DNA of 64,000 nucleotides, from NCBI GenBank assembly GCA_041399205.1, contig JAWKTK010000011.1:1-64000 (forward strand), given 5' to 3'. This DNA comes from JAGQOZ01 sp041399205. GTDB taxonomy: Bacteria; Planctomycetota; Planctomycetia; Pirellulales; Pirellulaceae. A model generated the notes under the pieces. It was given only the letters and a program-made list of their open reading frames with translations, did no database searches and was not told where the DNA came from. Made by a program: the position numbers and the translations under genes. Position 1 is the first letter of the stretch; each line of letters begins with the position of its first letter. Of this stretch, positions 56,190 through 64,000 are shown one piece after another.

Positions 56190-57680
56190 ATGGAGTTGTT
56201 GCAGAACCTAGCCGCTGGATTCGAATTCATGCTTGGATGGCAACCGATTGTCATTCTGGCGCTGGGAGTCTGTGTGGGCATTCTGGTCGGCGCTATGCCC
56301 GGACTGTCTCCGTCCATGGGCGTGGCGTTACTGGTTCCGTTTACCTACGCCATGTCACCGACGTTGGCATTAATTCTTTTGACAGCTGTCTACTTGGCCG
56401 CCGACTACGGTGGTTCGATTACAGCCGTCACCATTAATGCGCCGGGAACTCCGGCCGCTGCCGTTACCGCGTTTGACGGTTACGCGCTGACCGAAAAAGG
56501 CAAAGCAGGTTACGGTTTGGGCGTGTCAGTGGTCGCTTCGGCCGGGGGCGGGTTGAGTGGCGCTGTGATTTTAATGCTGTTTTCCGTGCCGCTGGCCAAG
56601 GTGGCAATTTATTTTCGGCCCGAAGACTATTTTGCGTTGGCCGTTTTTGGGTTAACCAGCGTGGCATCTATCGGTGGCAAGCAAGCCGTCAAAGCGGCAG
56701 CGGCGGCGTGTGTGGGGTTGCTACTGAATACCGTGGGAATTGACCCCATTTCCGGCGTCAGTCGATTTACCTTTGGCGTAACTGAATTGTATGACGGCTT
56801 TTCGCTGATTCCCGTGCTGATTGGTTTGTTTGCGCTCAGCGAAGTATTGTTGCAGATTGAACGAGCGAATTTGTCTACGGTTCGCATCGATTCGACAAGC
56901 GGCGCATGGCCAACCCTTTCCGAATATTGGTCGTTGCGAATGGCCATCTTACGTTCGTCCATCGTTGGTACCGTGATTGGCATTTTCCCTGGCGCAGGCG
57001 CGACGGTCGCTTCGTTTGTTTCCTATGACTTGGCAAAACGCTTAAGCAAACAACCAGAACAATTCGGCCAAGGCAGCTTGGAAGGGGTTGCGGCTTCGGA
57101 AGCAGCCAATAGTAGTTCGGTTGGTGGTGCATTGGTACCGTTATTAACGCTGGGCATTCCTGGAAGCGCGTCGACCGCCGTCTTGATTGGCGCGCTGATG
57201 ATTCACAAAGTGGTGCCTGGCCCGCAAATGTTTCAAAGCCGGCCTGATATCATTTACGGTTTGTTTGCCAGCCTGTTATTGGCCAATCTGTTCATCTTGT
57301 TGATAGGCATGGCAGGTAGTCGGCTGTGGATCAAAGTCACATCGATCCCTAAACAGATCTTGTTTCCGCTCATCATCGCGATTTCCATTATTGGCAGTTT
57401 TGCGGTGCATTCGTCGTTGTTTGACGTGGGGGTCTGCTTGGTGTTTGGCGTTTTCGGTTGGCTCCTGCGACGTTGGGATTATCCGGTGGTGCCAATTATT
57501 CTAGGTATGGTGTTGGGGCGGTTGGTCGAGAAGAGTTTTCGCCAAGCGGTGATCGCCAGCGGTTATGGCGTATTCTTTACTCGGCCGCTTTGCGCCAGCA
57601 TCTTGTTGATATCGGTCGTTTCCCTTTTGCTTCCACTGTGGATGCGTTTCCGTTCGCGCAGCTCGCATCACACACAATAA
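56190..57680 (+). CDS. TctA family large permease subunit of a TTT transporter
   Basis: 496 residues with about 11-12 transmembrane helices. Family signatures: GAMPGLSPSMGVALLVPFTY, DYGGSITAVTINAPGTPAAA, and the mid-protein GIFPGAGATVASFVSYDLAKR plus LTLGIPGSASTAVLIGALM. It forms the main channel of a tripartite tricarboxylate transporter, working with the TctC-TctB fusion encoded 18 bp upstream. Together they probably import an organic acid, perhaps a product of the secreted hydrolase. It is in the same operon as the upstream hydrolase and the next, propeller-like protein 13 bp downstream. Confidence 0.93.
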   Translation: MELLQNLAAGFEFMLGWQPIVILALGVCVGILVGAMPGLSPSMGVALLVPFTYAMSPTLALILLTAVYLAADYGGSITAVTINAPGTPAAAVTAFDGYALTEKGKAGYGLGVSVVASAGGGLSGAVILMLFSVPLAKVAIYFRPEDYFALAVFGLTSVASIGGKQAVKAAAAACVGLLLNTVGIDPISGVSRFTFGVTELYDGFSLIPVLIGLFALSEVLLQIERANLSTVRIDSTSGAWPTLSEYWSLRMAILRSSIVGTVIGIFPGAGATVASFVSYDLAKRLSKQPEQFGQGSLEGVAASEAANSSSVGGALVPLLTLGIPGSASTAVLIGALMIHKVVPGPQMFQSRPDIIYGLFASLLLANLFILLIGMAGSRLWIKVTSIPKQILFPLIIAISIIGSFAVHSSLFDVGVCLVFGVFGWLLRRWDYPVVPIILGMVLGRLVEKSFRQAVIASGYGVFFTRPLCASILLISVVSLLLPLWMRFRSRSSHHTQ

Positions 57681-57693
57681 ACAAGGACCAGCC

Positions 57694-59016
57694 ATGAAGT
57701 CGTTTCTGACTCTGCTATGCTTGTTGTACGGAAGCGTTTGGCTATCGGCAGCGGAACATTCGGTGGCATATTCCTATCGCACGGAAAGTGCAGGCGGAGT
57801 GGCGGCGGTGACGCTAGACGACATGACGGGCAAGATTCTTCGACACGAAGTGTTATTCGAATCAGAACATGCCGCGTACGCCAAGAAAGTTCGCCGTATC
57901 GATTCAATTGAAAGGTACGTCCTGACCAACGAATCGGCCGAAAAGCCTTACCTGTTTTTCTTTTCGTCGCACGCCGATGCCAACTGGAGGCCTCGGACGA
58001 TTGAACTATCCAGTATGCCGGACGAAGTCTGCGTTGCCGGCACGCAAGCACTAGTAACCTGCGATGGCGATAGCCTTGTGGGCATTGATGTAGAAAACCT
58101 GCGAATCACCAAGACTTTGGCCATAGACCAAATCTTGACGCCACCCGGCAACGGACCTCAAGGCATCATGCTGACCGACGATCAGCAGATAGCGGTTGTT
58201 TCGTTTCAGAAGGATAGCCGCAGTGGAAAAAAGAAAGGGAGTCGCCTGCTGTTTCTGAAGTGGCCCGAACTGAATATCTTGGCTGATTTGCAGCTGCCTC
58301 GCGATCATTCGGAACTGCACGTTGCTGGCAGCGAAAAAGATCAAGGCCCCGGCCCCGAATTGATGTTTTATTCGCCAGAGGAAAACGTTCTGGCTGTTTC
58401 GTATGACTTGTATGGCGCGGTGGCACTGATGGATTGGGATGCGGCCGTCCAGGGCAAGATGGAAGACTACCAAGCCATCAGTACATCGGCGGACGGTGAA
58501 TGGGGCACGGCGTTTCCAGATCGAGGCTGCACAGTACGGCCGTTCGACCGGTCCTTGCTGTGGGTTGCCAATGCTGGAGCGGACGGCGGTGCGACCGTCT
58601 TTGACCTGGAATCACGACAACGCATTTGGCAAGGTCGCACGCCTGCGGGCTTAGAACGCCCCGTCTACATTCCTTCATTGAAAATGATCTTAGCGGTGTG
58701 TGCCGGCAAGACCAAAACGCGTACTTCGGCCGAAGTGGTGAAGCAGTTTTCGCCGCAGACCGGCCTGTATTTGTTTCGATTTCAACGTTCTTCAGGCGAA
58801 TCGACCGATTCCGCAATCCAAGTCCAGTCTGGCGTCTTTCCATCAAAAGATCACCTTTTTCAAATCACAACGTTTGGTGACGCCAATCGACCGCTGGTCT
58901 TGCTGGCAGCCGGTCCCGGTGAAGATGCGATCTATCTGCGTACGCTTAGCCCCTATTCGGCCCAGTTCTTGGATGAAGTGCCGGCAAAGGGTAAGATTCA
59001 ACGTTTTGAAAAATAA
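57694..59016 (+). CDS. Secreted beta-propeller-like protein of unknown function
   Basis: 440 residues with signal peptide (MKSFLTLLCLLYGSVWLSAAE). Beta-strand-rich repeats resemble propeller blades (ALVTCDGDSLVGIDVENLRIT; NVLAVSYDLYGAVALMDWD; LLWVANAGADGGATVFDLES; RPLVLLAAGPGEDAIYLRTL). No catalytic motif is recognised. Lying 13 bp after tctA in the hydrolase/TTT operon, it is probably an exported binding or assembly partner for the same substrate, which is inference from position alone. Confidence 0.75.
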   Translation: MKSFLTLLCLLYGSVWLSAAEHSVAYSYRTESAGGVAAVTLDDMTGKILRHEVLFESEHAAYAKKVRRIDSIERYVLTNESAEKPYLFFFSSHADANWRPRTIELSSMPDEVCVAGTQALVTCDGDSLVGIDVENLRITKTLAIDQILTPPGNGPQGIMLTDDQQIAVVSFQKDSRSGKKKGSRLLFLKWPELNILADLQLPRDHSELHVAGSEKDQGPGPELMFYSPEENVLAVSYDLYGAVALMDWDAAVQGKMEDYQAISTSADGEWGTAFPDRGCTVRPFDRSLLWVANAGADGGATVFDLESRQRIWQGRTPAGLERPVYIPSLKMILAVCAGKTKTRTSAEVVKQFSPQTGLYLFRFQRSSGESTDSAIQVQSGVFPSKDHLFQITTFGDANRPLVLLAAGPGEDAIYLRTLSPYSAQFLDEVPAKGKIQRFEK

Positions 59017-59045
59017 ATTGATTTGTCCCGCCCGGCCATCCATAC

Positions 59046-59636
59046 ATGAATATTCAGCCCACTTTGGAAGTTCGTTGGTTCTTTGACGAACTCCCTTTCG
59101 CCATCGAACGCCTGTTTGGCGGAATCCTTGCGCAAGAACGAATTGACTGGTATGCCTTGCCCTGTCACGAAGGCTGCGGCATTAAGTTGCGAGAAGGCCG
59201 TTTAGAAACCAAATTGCGGCAGCAATCTGAAGGTGAATTCAGCCTGGGCACCGTCGTTGGCGCCATGGAATCATGGTTCAAATGGAGCGTTCCGATGCCC
59301 AGCGACAACATGCCCACCACCGGTTTGTTAAAAGGGACGGGCTGGGTTCCTGTTCACAAACGACGTTGGATTCGCCGCTATGCCGTCACGTCGGAAGGTC
59401 ACATGGAAGTCATGAACCGAGTTGCTTCGGGATGTGCTTTTGAGCTGACACAACTGGAAGTTCACGGACAGACGTTCTATACCGTAGGGTATGAAGCCGT
59501 GGGACGAGAAGACGTGTTGCGCCAGTATCTAGAGTTAGTGGCGAACGAAGTCAACGCTAAGTACGAATTTGCCTCCAGTCAACTTCAATTGGAAAACTCG
59601 TACGGATATCCTTTCTGGTTGAACCGGTTGACATAG
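59046..59636 (+). CDS. Small conserved protein, possibly CYTH-like
   Basis: 196 residues, no signal peptide. The pattern LEVRWFFDELP at the start, then GIKLREGRLETKLR and a later CAFELTQLEVHGQTFYTVGYEA, resembles the charged beta-tunnel layout of CYTH proteins (triphosphate-binding enzymes). This is only a shape resemblance and could be another family. It starts 29 bp after the propeller gene, so it is probably the last gene of the operon beginning at 53309. There is no other recognisable domain. Confidence 0.6.
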   Translation: MNIQPTLEVRWFFDELPFAIERLFGGILAQERIDWYALPCHEGCGIKLREGRLETKLRQQSEGEFSLGTVVGAMESWFKWSVPMPSDNMPTTGLLKGTGWVPVHKRRWIRRYAVTSEGHMEVMNRVASGCAFELTQLEVHGQTFYTVGYEAVGREDVLRQYLELVANEVNAKYEFASSQLQLENSYGYPFWLNRLT

Positions 59637-59821
59637 ATTCGCCATTGCTGCGAATTTATGCCAACATGGCCATCCACAAATCGGTGCCAGCTATTCAGGT
59701 TCGTATCTCCGGTCTCCAAACCCGCTTGCGTCTATGACCGCTGGCGTTTTTTCTCATTACCAACCGATCGCATGACGCTAACGTTACGCTCACAACGGCG
59801 TGGGACGCGAATCGGCAGTTC

Positions 59822-60745
59822 TTAGAACATCATGACGTCACCGGGATCGCGTTCTAGTCGACCGTCATTTCCGACTTCGTCAACCAGTTCGGCTAGCGAG
59901 ACGTCATCGACGTGTTCGCCGCTCCAGATTTTTTGCAGCTTACGAATTTCGTACGAAGCTCGTTTAAGGCCTTGCGCAACGGGATCTTGGAATTGAAGAT
60001 GAGAAAGGGTTTCTTGCGAGCAGGCCAAAATGCTGTTGTTGCGCTGTTCGGTGTCGTCCAACACAGTGCGGACGGTGTGGGTGAGTTGATTCGATTGTTG
60101 GGCCACGTTGGTCAATTCCGATTTCAGGCGAACCGAAAATTCGCTGGCGGTTTGGCTCATCTCGGTAGCTTCCTTGTTCAGCTTGGGAACCGAATCGATG
60201 AACTGTTCCACCGCCGCTTCAATGGTCGTGTTTGCCGAAGCCACTTCGGTAGAGAATTCGTGGATCATCTTTCCTAAAGTTTCAAACGTGCGGCTGGATT
60301 GACCCAGACGAGCGGATTCGATTTGGATATTGAACGCCAGATTTCGCGACGAATCGACTAACGAAGAGACTCGTCGTGCGGACTTCTGAATCAGTTGACA
60401 CGCTTCATTTGCTTCTTGAGTCAAGGTTCGCTGCCGTTCGAAAAATGATTGCGTCATTTCCACAAAGTTGGTGATCAGATGCCCTTGACTATCAATTAAA
60501 TCCGTAATGGATTGCGAAGACTTCGAACCGTCTTGGTCACCACTGGATTTTACTACGCCGCACAACGTTTCCTGCGTCGCTTTGTTGCCTTCGGTGGCAA
60601 TTTCCACGATTTGGACCAATAACCTGCCAATCTGCAACGCAGCCTCTTCGGTCGTCTCGCACATTCGGTTCAGTTCGGTGGCAACGCGGTTGGCAACTGT
60701 GTCGCTGAGCGAAATCAGGTCCGGCTGTGTATCGGTGGTGTTCAT
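59822..60745 (-). CDS. Soluble methyl-accepting chemotaxis-like protein
   Basis: About 307 residues from ATG 60745. It is nearly all coiled-coil with no membrane helix. The hairpin-tip-like NLAFNIQIESARLGQSSRTFETLGKMI resembles the conserved MCP signalling tip (NLLALNAAIEAARAGE) but is degenerate. The region LSHLQFQDPVAQGLKR matches a segment common in chemotaxis-associated proteins. It could be a cytoplasmic chemoreceptor or regulatory relative. It is the last gene of the minus-strand che-like operon, 48 bp after the CheY stop. Confidence 0.75.
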   Translation of the reverse strand: MNTTDTQPDLISLSDTVANRVATELNRMCETTEEAALQIGRLLVQIVEIATEGNKATQETLCGVVKSSGDQDGSKSSQSITDLIDSQGHLITNFVEMTQSFFERQRTLTQEANEACQLIQKSARRVSSLVDSSRNLAFNIQIESARLGQSSRTFETLGKMIHEFSTEVASANTTIEAAVEQFIDSVPKLNKEATEMSQTASEFSVRLKSELTNVAQQSNQLTHTVRTVLDDTEQRNNSILACSQETLSHLQFQDPVAQGLKRASYEIRKLQKIWSGEHVDDVSLAELVDEVGNDGRLERDPGDVMMF

Positions 60746-60793
60746 GTGTGCATTGTCGCAAGGGCCATTCATATTTTACAACCACCTAGTTTG

Positions 60794-61162
60794 TTAACGA
60801 GCTGCCAATTTTTGAACGGCCGATACCAGGAGGTTCGCCTTAAACGGCTTGACCACCCAGCCGCACGCGCCGGCCGATTTGGCTTTTTCAATGAGTTCTT
60901 TGGCACCTTCCGTGGTCAGCATGATGATGGGCAGGTCGCGGTATTTGTCGTTCTGTTTGACGTCGCGAACCATTTCGATACCGTCCTTGTTGGGCATGTT
61001 GACGTCGCAGATGACACAGTCGATTTGGCGACTTTCAATCATCTTTTGACCTTCATTGCCATCCCGAGCTTCCAAGATCTGCATGCCGGCCTGGGACAGT
61101 GCAGCACCCACTTGCTGTCGTACTGTTTCCGAATCGTCCACGATCAGAACGGTTGCACTCAT
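60794..61162 (-). CDS. cheY: CheY-like single-domain response regulator
   Basis: 122 residues. The receiver domain has the acidic pocket DDSE (Asp9, Asp10), the phospho-acceptor Asp in VICDVNMPNKDG (about Asp53), Thr in MLTTEGAK and the conserved Lys in WVVKPFKA. No output domain. It would shuttle phosphoryl signals from the CheA-like kinase two genes upstream. 34 bp follow the CheX-like gene. CheY-family identity is clear; whether it controls a motor, pili or another process is unknown because no motility gene is in the window. Confidence 0.93.
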   Translation of the reverse strand: MSATVLIVDDSETVRQQVGAALSQAGMQILEARDGNEGQKMIESRQIDCVICDVNMPNKDGIEMVRDVKQNDKYRDLPIIMLTTEGAKELIEKAKSAGACGWVVKPFKANLLVSAVQKLAAR

Positions 61163-61196
61163 GGTTGTTTCTTTCTGTGAAATAGACAGGAATTAT

Positions 61197-61721
61197 TTAA
61201 AAAAGACAAAGACTGCCTTCTTCGGCGGTCACCGTTTCGTCAGTGCGGATCCATTCCAGGTGGTCGAAAGCTTCCAATCGCAACAAGACCACCAGTCGCC
61301 CATTCTTCATTTCGACCTGCCACAATCGAGTGTCATCGTTTTGGCTTCGCACTGAGATTTCAGAACACTCTAAGGTGACAGGCAGACCTAACTGCGGCAG
61401 GACGCCGTAAGTGGCCAGTTTGTTTTTGAGTCGTCCGGCAAGTTGATTGGCGAGTTCGCCGAACCAATCAGTCACGGAAGTGACGTTGGATTGACTAAGC
61501 GAAATGGTTGTCTTCTTGCTGGCCAGCATCAGCAACGAACCTCGGAATGATTCGTCGCCAAAACCAATCGTGGTGACCAGTACACCATCGCCATCCTCCA
61601 CGGTGTGTTTGGCTTCATCCGCTTGGCAAATGAATGGAGCACTTCCCGCATAACATTCTATCAACTGGCTGAGCGGCAGTTTGAATTCAGACTGCACCAC
61701 CTCCATCGCTTCTTGGTTCAT
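61197..61721 (-). CDS. CheX/CheC-like phosphatase-family protein
   Basis: About 174 residues. The helix DWFGELANQLAGRLKNKL has the E-x2-N pattern of the CheC/CheX/FliY phosphatase family, whose acidic and asparagine residues catalyse CheY-P hydrolysis. It lies between the CheA-like kinase and CheY genes, which supports a CheY-P phosphatase or related role. The start ATG 61721 or 61724 is equivalent. Family assignment rests on one motif and context. Confidence 0.68.
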   Translation of the reverse strand: MNQEAMEVVQSEFKLPLSQLIECYAGSAPFICQADEAKHTVEDGDGVLVTTIGFGDESFRGSLLMLASKKTTISLSQSNVTSVTDWFGELANQLAGRLKNKLATYGVLPQLGLPVTLECSEISVRSQNDDTRLWQVEMKNGRLVVLLRLEAFDHLEWIRTDETVTAEEGSLCLF

Positions 61722-61757
61722 CAATTGGCTCCTGATGATTCCGGTTTGTCGTTCAGA

Positions 61758-63830
61758 CTAACTACACGTCGTAAGCTTGGAAGACGATTCTTGGGGCGGC
61801 GTCTCCGTTGGCGCCCGAAATACCACTCGTTCTGCATCGGCGATGTCGTTGTGAATCAGCATTCGAATGGGTTCTGGCGCCATCTCTGCCACGGGGAATT
61901 GGAATCGCAAGGTCGTCCCCTGGCCCCGTTCGCTGTCCACGGTGATTTTACCGTTGAGCCTTTGACACGCTTCACGAACTGCCGCCATCCCGACACCTCG
62001 ACCACTGACTTCGCTTACACAGTCCGTGGTGGTTACGCCATCTTGAAATAGGGCGTCAATCAGGTCCTGGTTTGAATCCACCGGCAGGCCGTGTTTGACT
62101 GCGGCATTCGCCACTTTGTCCCAATTGATACCTCGACCGTCATCGGACAGCGAGATAGAAAATGTATCACCATCAACTCGCGTTTCCATGCGAAGTTGCC
62201 CCACTTCACACTTTCCTTTAGCGCGACGGTCTTCTGGCGATTCCAGTCCATGGTCTACGGCGTTGCGAACCACATGCACAAACGCTGCCCAAAATTCACC
62301 CCAATGTTTGGGATCCATTCTCAAATGGCCGCCGTGCGTGCGAACAAAAATGTTCCCTTTGCCCAATCGACCCGCCAGTTGTCTTGCTTGTTCCGCAATC
62401 ACTTTCATGCGTCGCGATGTGGGTTCCAATTTCCACGACGCCATGCGTATCGCCAGTTCGTCTCGAGAACGCGAACGCAAGATATCTTCCAACATGCCTT
62501 CGTATTCGGATTGCGGTACGTCCAGCTGGTCACTTGCTTCACCCACAATGCGATTCAGGTTGCTCTTGAGCGAAGACCAAGTACCCTGTAACGCCGTCCA
62601 ATCGGATGCATCGGGTAGTGTGGCGTGTTCGGCAATATGCGATTCGATGCGGTGGCAAACTTGTGCCATGCGTTCCAGTCCATAGATACCGCAATTACCC
62701 TTTAGCGTATGGACGTTGCGTTTGGTGGTGACCAGATCGGTTCGATTTTCCGATCGAAGCTGTGCCATCAACGCGTCGGACTCGCGGACAAAATCTAAGA
62801 AGTTTGTCTTGTCCGCAGTGACTCGCTCCAGCATGACCATGATTTCGCGATGTTCCGCTTCCAGTTTTTCTCGTTCCACCAGCGACGTAATATCGCTGAT
62901 CACAACTGCGATAGCCGTGGCTTCGTCGCCCTGCATGACCGGCGAATAGTCGATGGCAAAGGTGCGGTTTTTCGAAGTGAAACGAGATGGCAACTGATCA
63001 ATGGTCACTTCTACCGGCATGATTCCCAAAAAGACATCGGGCAAGCCCAGTTCAATCCAGTCTGCGGCGTTCGCATCATGTCGACGAATCAGATCGGCAA
63101 ATGTCATCTGCGGATCCGGCGTGCCCAGCATTCGATCAACAGCATTGGAGCGTTCGTCGCTGATGATGCCCTGCTGGTCCACAGTGAAGAAGCCTTGCCC
63201 CACAGCGTCCAGCAGCATCCGCATGTCTCGATTTCGCGATTGCAGCGCTTCAGTTCGTTCCGCCACCTTCTTTTCCAAACCGATGACGTTGTCGAAGAAG
63301 CTGCGAGCGATAAAGCACGCGGCTACCGATTCCAAAACGACAAACAACGCGTGGACGCCGACCACCCAGAACGGTGCGTCGTAATTGAAAACGCTGGACG
63401 GCAAGCAGATCCACAGGATAGCGTGGTGCAATGCAGCGGTAACCGCTGCTGCCACAATCACCAGTGGATTGGCAAACACGGCAAGTAACGCCAGCAATAC
63501 AAAGAAGTAGAAGTGCATTTCAATCTGGACGGGGCCTTGTCCAAAATGAACCAGCAATCCGCCCATGAACATGGCGGTGATGCCCATGACAGTGGAGACT
63601 TGTCGCTTGGACTGCATGAAACGCATCGCCACCAGTGGTCCGATCAGCGTGGTGGCGGTCAGCGCAAAGGCTAAGGCAGGACCGGTATCATTCGCCCACG
63701 CGATCAGGACGAAAATGGGTAGATGCGCCACAAAAAAGCCCGTGGCAATTTTGTTCATGCGAGCTAAGTAGTTTTGTTCGAAGTCAGAAACTACTTGGGG
63801 TAACAATATCATTCGTAAAATGGCAGACAT
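61758..63830 (-). CDS. Membrane CheA-like histidine kinase with PAS and HPt domains
   Basis: About 690 residues. Six or seven N-terminal transmembrane helices (residues ~30-190) form a sensory membrane part, then a short coiled coil (VAERTEALQSRNRDM), a PAS domain (LLDAVGQGFFTVDQQGIIS), an HPt domain with phospho-His in NVHTLKGNCGIYGL, and a CheA-type ATPase (HVVRNAVDHGLE N-box; DDGRGI; GRGVGM G-boxes). The P5/CheW-binding domain is absent. ATG 63830 is chosen because the upstream stop (63835-63837) is four bases before it. It would autophosphorylate the HPt histidine and pass it to CheY. Unlike normal CheA it is membrane-bound. Confidence 0.85.
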   Translation of the reverse strand: MSAILRMILLPQVVSDFEQNYLARMNKIATGFFVAHLPIFVLIAWANDTGPALAFALTATTLIGPLVAMRFMQSKRQVSTVMGITAMFMGGLLVHFGQGPVQIEMHFYFFVLLALLAVFANPLVIVAAAVTAALHHAILWICLPSSVFNYDAPFWVVGVHALFVVLESVAACFIARSFFDNVIGLEKKVAERTEALQSRNRDMRMLLDAVGQGFFTVDQQGIISDERSNAVDRMLGTPDPQMTFADLIRRHDANAADWIELGLPDVFLGIMPVEVTIDQLPSRFTSKNRTFAIDYSPVMQGDEATAIAVVISDITSLVEREKLEAEHREIMVMLERVTADKTNFLDFVRESDALMAQLRSENRTDLVTTKRNVHTLKGNCGIYGLERMAQVCHRIESHIAEHATLPDASDWTALQGTWSSLKSNLNRIVGEASDQLDVPQSEYEGMLEDILRSRSRDELAIRMASWKLEPTSRRMKVIAEQARQLAGRLGKGNIFVRTHGGHLRMDPKHWGEFWAAFVHVVRNAVDHGLESPEDRRAKGKCEVGQLRMETRVDGDTFSISLSDDGRGINWDKVANAAVKHGLPVDSNQDLIDALFQDGVTTTDCVSEVSGRGVGMAAVREACQRLNGKITVDSERGQGTTLRFQFPVAEMAPEPIRMLIHNDIADAERVVFRAPTETPPQESSSKLTTCS

Positions 63831-63834
63831 GAGT

Positions 63835-64000
63835 TCACTCGGCAATTTCTGATGTGTACTTAAGCCCCAACGGGTCAACAAGGACTTGCAGGTCCTTGGT
63901 CACCGCACACCCGTAGACTGGGAAGGATTCGATATCGTTACCTGCCAACACTGATTGAATGATTCGCTGGTCGGCGATGTCAGGCCCTTGTTTCCGAGCG
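63835..64000 (-). CDS. C-terminal end of the gene upstream of the CheA-like kinase (partial)
   Basis: An open frame from the right window edge ends at TGA 63835-63837, four bases before the kinase start, as in a tight operon. The last 54 residues (…IQSVLAGNDIESFPVYGCAVTKDLQVLVDPLGLKYTSEIAE) do not identify a family. By context it may be another chemosensory gene. Confidence 0.6.
   Translation of the reverse strand, partial: ARKQGPDIADQRIIQSVLAGNDIESFPVYGCAVTKDLQVLVDPLGLKYTSEIAE

Noticed and set aside
1..64000. Insertion sequences, prophage genes, rRNA or tRNA genes
   Set aside because: No transposase, integrase, phage structural protein or cloverleaf was recognised on either strand by eye; a dedicated scan could still find a tRNA I missed.

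Overview
The window looks like a chromosomal stretch of a planctomycete, most likely from the Pirellulales. The evidence is the gene content. There are secreted proteins with the N-terminal 'LExRxLLxG' motif and dockerin-like Ca-binding repeats. There is a large PQQ-type propeller protein with an inserted methyltransferase-like fold. An ECF sigma factor lies directly upstream of a zinc-finger/Ser-Thr kinase/transmembrane protein. There are also rhomboid, BshB1-like, tetraheme cytochrome and many mid-sized intergenic palindromes. No phage, insertion sequence, CRISPR array, tRNA or rRNA was recognised.

Layout. 0-4.8 kb (minus strand): zinc-ribbon protein, metallo-beta-lactamase-fold hydrolase, rhomboid protease, BshB1-like deacetylase, and CobL for cobalamin synthesis. 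5.2-8.9 kb: smc, broken by several single-base frame shifts, followed by an array of about 100-bp hairpin repeats. 9.7-13.5 kb: NAD-dependent epimerase, tetraheme cytochrome, polyprenol-phosphate mannosyltransferase-like enzyme, TIGR00266/AIM24 protein, then a 50-bp tandem repeat. 14-20.2 kb: an AddB-like/AddA-like recombination nuclease-helicase pair. 20.2-25.1 kb: a GntP-type permease divergent from an IlvD/Edd sugar-acid dehydratase, then gmd. 25.2-29.6 kb: two large secreted dockerin proteins sharing a nearly identical block of about 640 bp. 29.9-33.4 kb: ECF sigma factor and kinase. 33.5-36.5 kb: sirtuin, and a secreted HExxH/leucine-rich-repeat protein. 36.9-42.3 kb: the large PQQ lipoprotein (many frame breaks) and an RlmN-type radical SAM methyltransferase. 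42.4-47.4 kb: a membrane-anchored thermonuclease, and a trypsin-like protease with PPC and dockerin repeats. 47.4-49.7 kb: 4-hydroxyproline epimerase and D-amino-acid dehydrogenase. 50-53 kb: acyl-CoA dehydrogenase and a polytopic membrane protein, convergent over an intrinsic terminator. 53.3-59.6 kb: a five-gene operon of a neutral-ceramidase-like secreted hydrolase, a TctC-TctB fusion, TctA, a secreted propeller-like protein and a small conserved protein. 59.8-64 kb (minus): a chemosensory-like operon of membrane CheA-like kinase, CheX-like protein, CheY and a soluble MCP-like protein.

The most interesting points are four. First, the ceramidase-like/TTT-transporter operon has its binding protein covalently fused to TctB. 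Second, there are several families of intergenic hairpin elements, including a nested palindrome present twice. Third, the two dockerin genes show a recent duplication or conversion tract. Fourth, single-base indels cluster in smc, the PQQ gene and a few other genes. Many of these look like lost bases in short G, C or T runs, so sequencing or assembly error is the simplest explanation and should be excluded before calling pseudogenes.
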